In this document: piece by piece, positions 63,858 through 64,000 of the stretch
How positions within the stretch are numbered: position 1 is the first letter of the stretch
Layout: every line of letters begins with the position of its first letter
Assembly (NCBI GenBank): GCA_943736015.1
Contig: OX031071.1
Span: 33,946,619-34,010,618, forward strand
From: Tridacna crocea
Lineage: Eukaryota; Mollusca; Bivalvia; Cardiida; Cardiidae
Direction: 5' to 3'
DNA: 64,000 nucleotides
Position numbers and translations under genes: made by a program
Notes under the pieces: model-generated
What the model was told of the DNA's origin: nothing
The model's database searches: none
The model's input: the letters and a program-made list of their open reading frames with translations, nothing else

Positions 63858-64000
63858 GTTAACTATCAAACGACAAAACTGTAGACTTGTCTAAATTCAA
63901 AGCGTCAACATACGACAATTTAGATGTAACTGTAATCACTAAACTTGTTTTTTGAATGCTTAAAAATAACCGTCGGATGCTGAGAGAATGCTGGATACCT
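63858..64000 (-). mobile_element. TTAA hairpin MITE, continues past window end
   Basis: TTAACTATCAAACGACAAAAC to the first hairpin arm GAGAGAATGCTGGATACC, where the window stops. Confidence 0.55.

Overview
The window is eukaryotic, AT-rich and gene-poor. It is almost certainly from a bivalve mollusc, and I would guess a heteroconch such as a clam. The basis is its repeat content: tRNA-derived SINEs with a GGCGTTAAAC-type tail, elements starting GCTCACCTGAGC and ending in a GGCC hairpin plus CTCTTGTT, and a spliced-looking TRIM-like gene with B-boxes and a beta-propeller but no RING. I cannot name the species from sequence alone.

Only three protein-coding units are convincing. (1) 11519-17793 (minus strand) is a complete LTR retrotransposon. 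Its two 561-bp LTRs look identical, and it has an ACAT target duplication, a tRNA-Pro primer site, a polypurine tract and one uninterrupted 1577-codon gag-pol. The pol order is protease, integrase, reverse transcriptase, RNase H. That order is typical of Ty1/copia, but the domains are Ty3/gypsy-like, which marks the Gmr1-like clade. (2) 19386-21137 (plus strand) is a B-box / coiled-coil / beta-propeller protein. (3) 23779-24585 (minus strand) is a truncated PIF1-like helicase with a damaged Walker A motif.

The rest is mostly layered mobile DNA. The dominant component is a family of about 225-bp elements flanked by TTAA, with CCCTTTACC termini (piggyBac-like non-autonomous elements). At the centre is a long, near-perfect palindrome, about 33 nt per arm. 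I count roughly 50 full or partial copies, about 15% of the window. Copies differ by symmetric, base-pair-preserving changes in the two arms. One copy has a paralogous empty TTAA site nearby, and the ends of others have been amplified into 113-bp and 77-84-bp tandem arrays.

The second large component is Helentron-like non-autonomous elements at 22.0-23.35, 25.4-26.87, 28.36-29.30, 29.66-33.15, 45.2-46.5, 55.46-55.74 and 55.85-56.29 kb, with internal tandem monomers (an exact 166-bp period in the first). Twice they are inserted into the palindrome of a TTAA element. Other elements are a Mutator-like MITE with 9-bp target duplication (25909-26310), a 6.07-kb CACTG-ended element with TA duplication (51345-57410), a 3.3-kb foldback-type segment (about 3182-6507), inverted duplications and several SINEs.

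Layout: 1-3180 unassigned except for a duplicated exon-like block; 3.2-6.5 kb foldback segment; 7-11.5 kb mostly unique with one possible exon; 11.5-17.8 kb retrotransposon; 18-19.3 kb TTAA elements; 19.4-21.2 kb TRIM-like gene; 21.2-23.7 kb repeats; 23.8-24.9 kb helicase fragment; 25.3-46.5 kb repeats; 46.5-51.3 kb mixed; 51.3-57.4 kb CACTG element with nested insertions; 57.4-64 kb SINE, tandem repeats, TTAA elements and unassigned DNA. Apart from gag-pol, the genes show no operon-like or pathway relationship. All coordinates and identities were read by eye.
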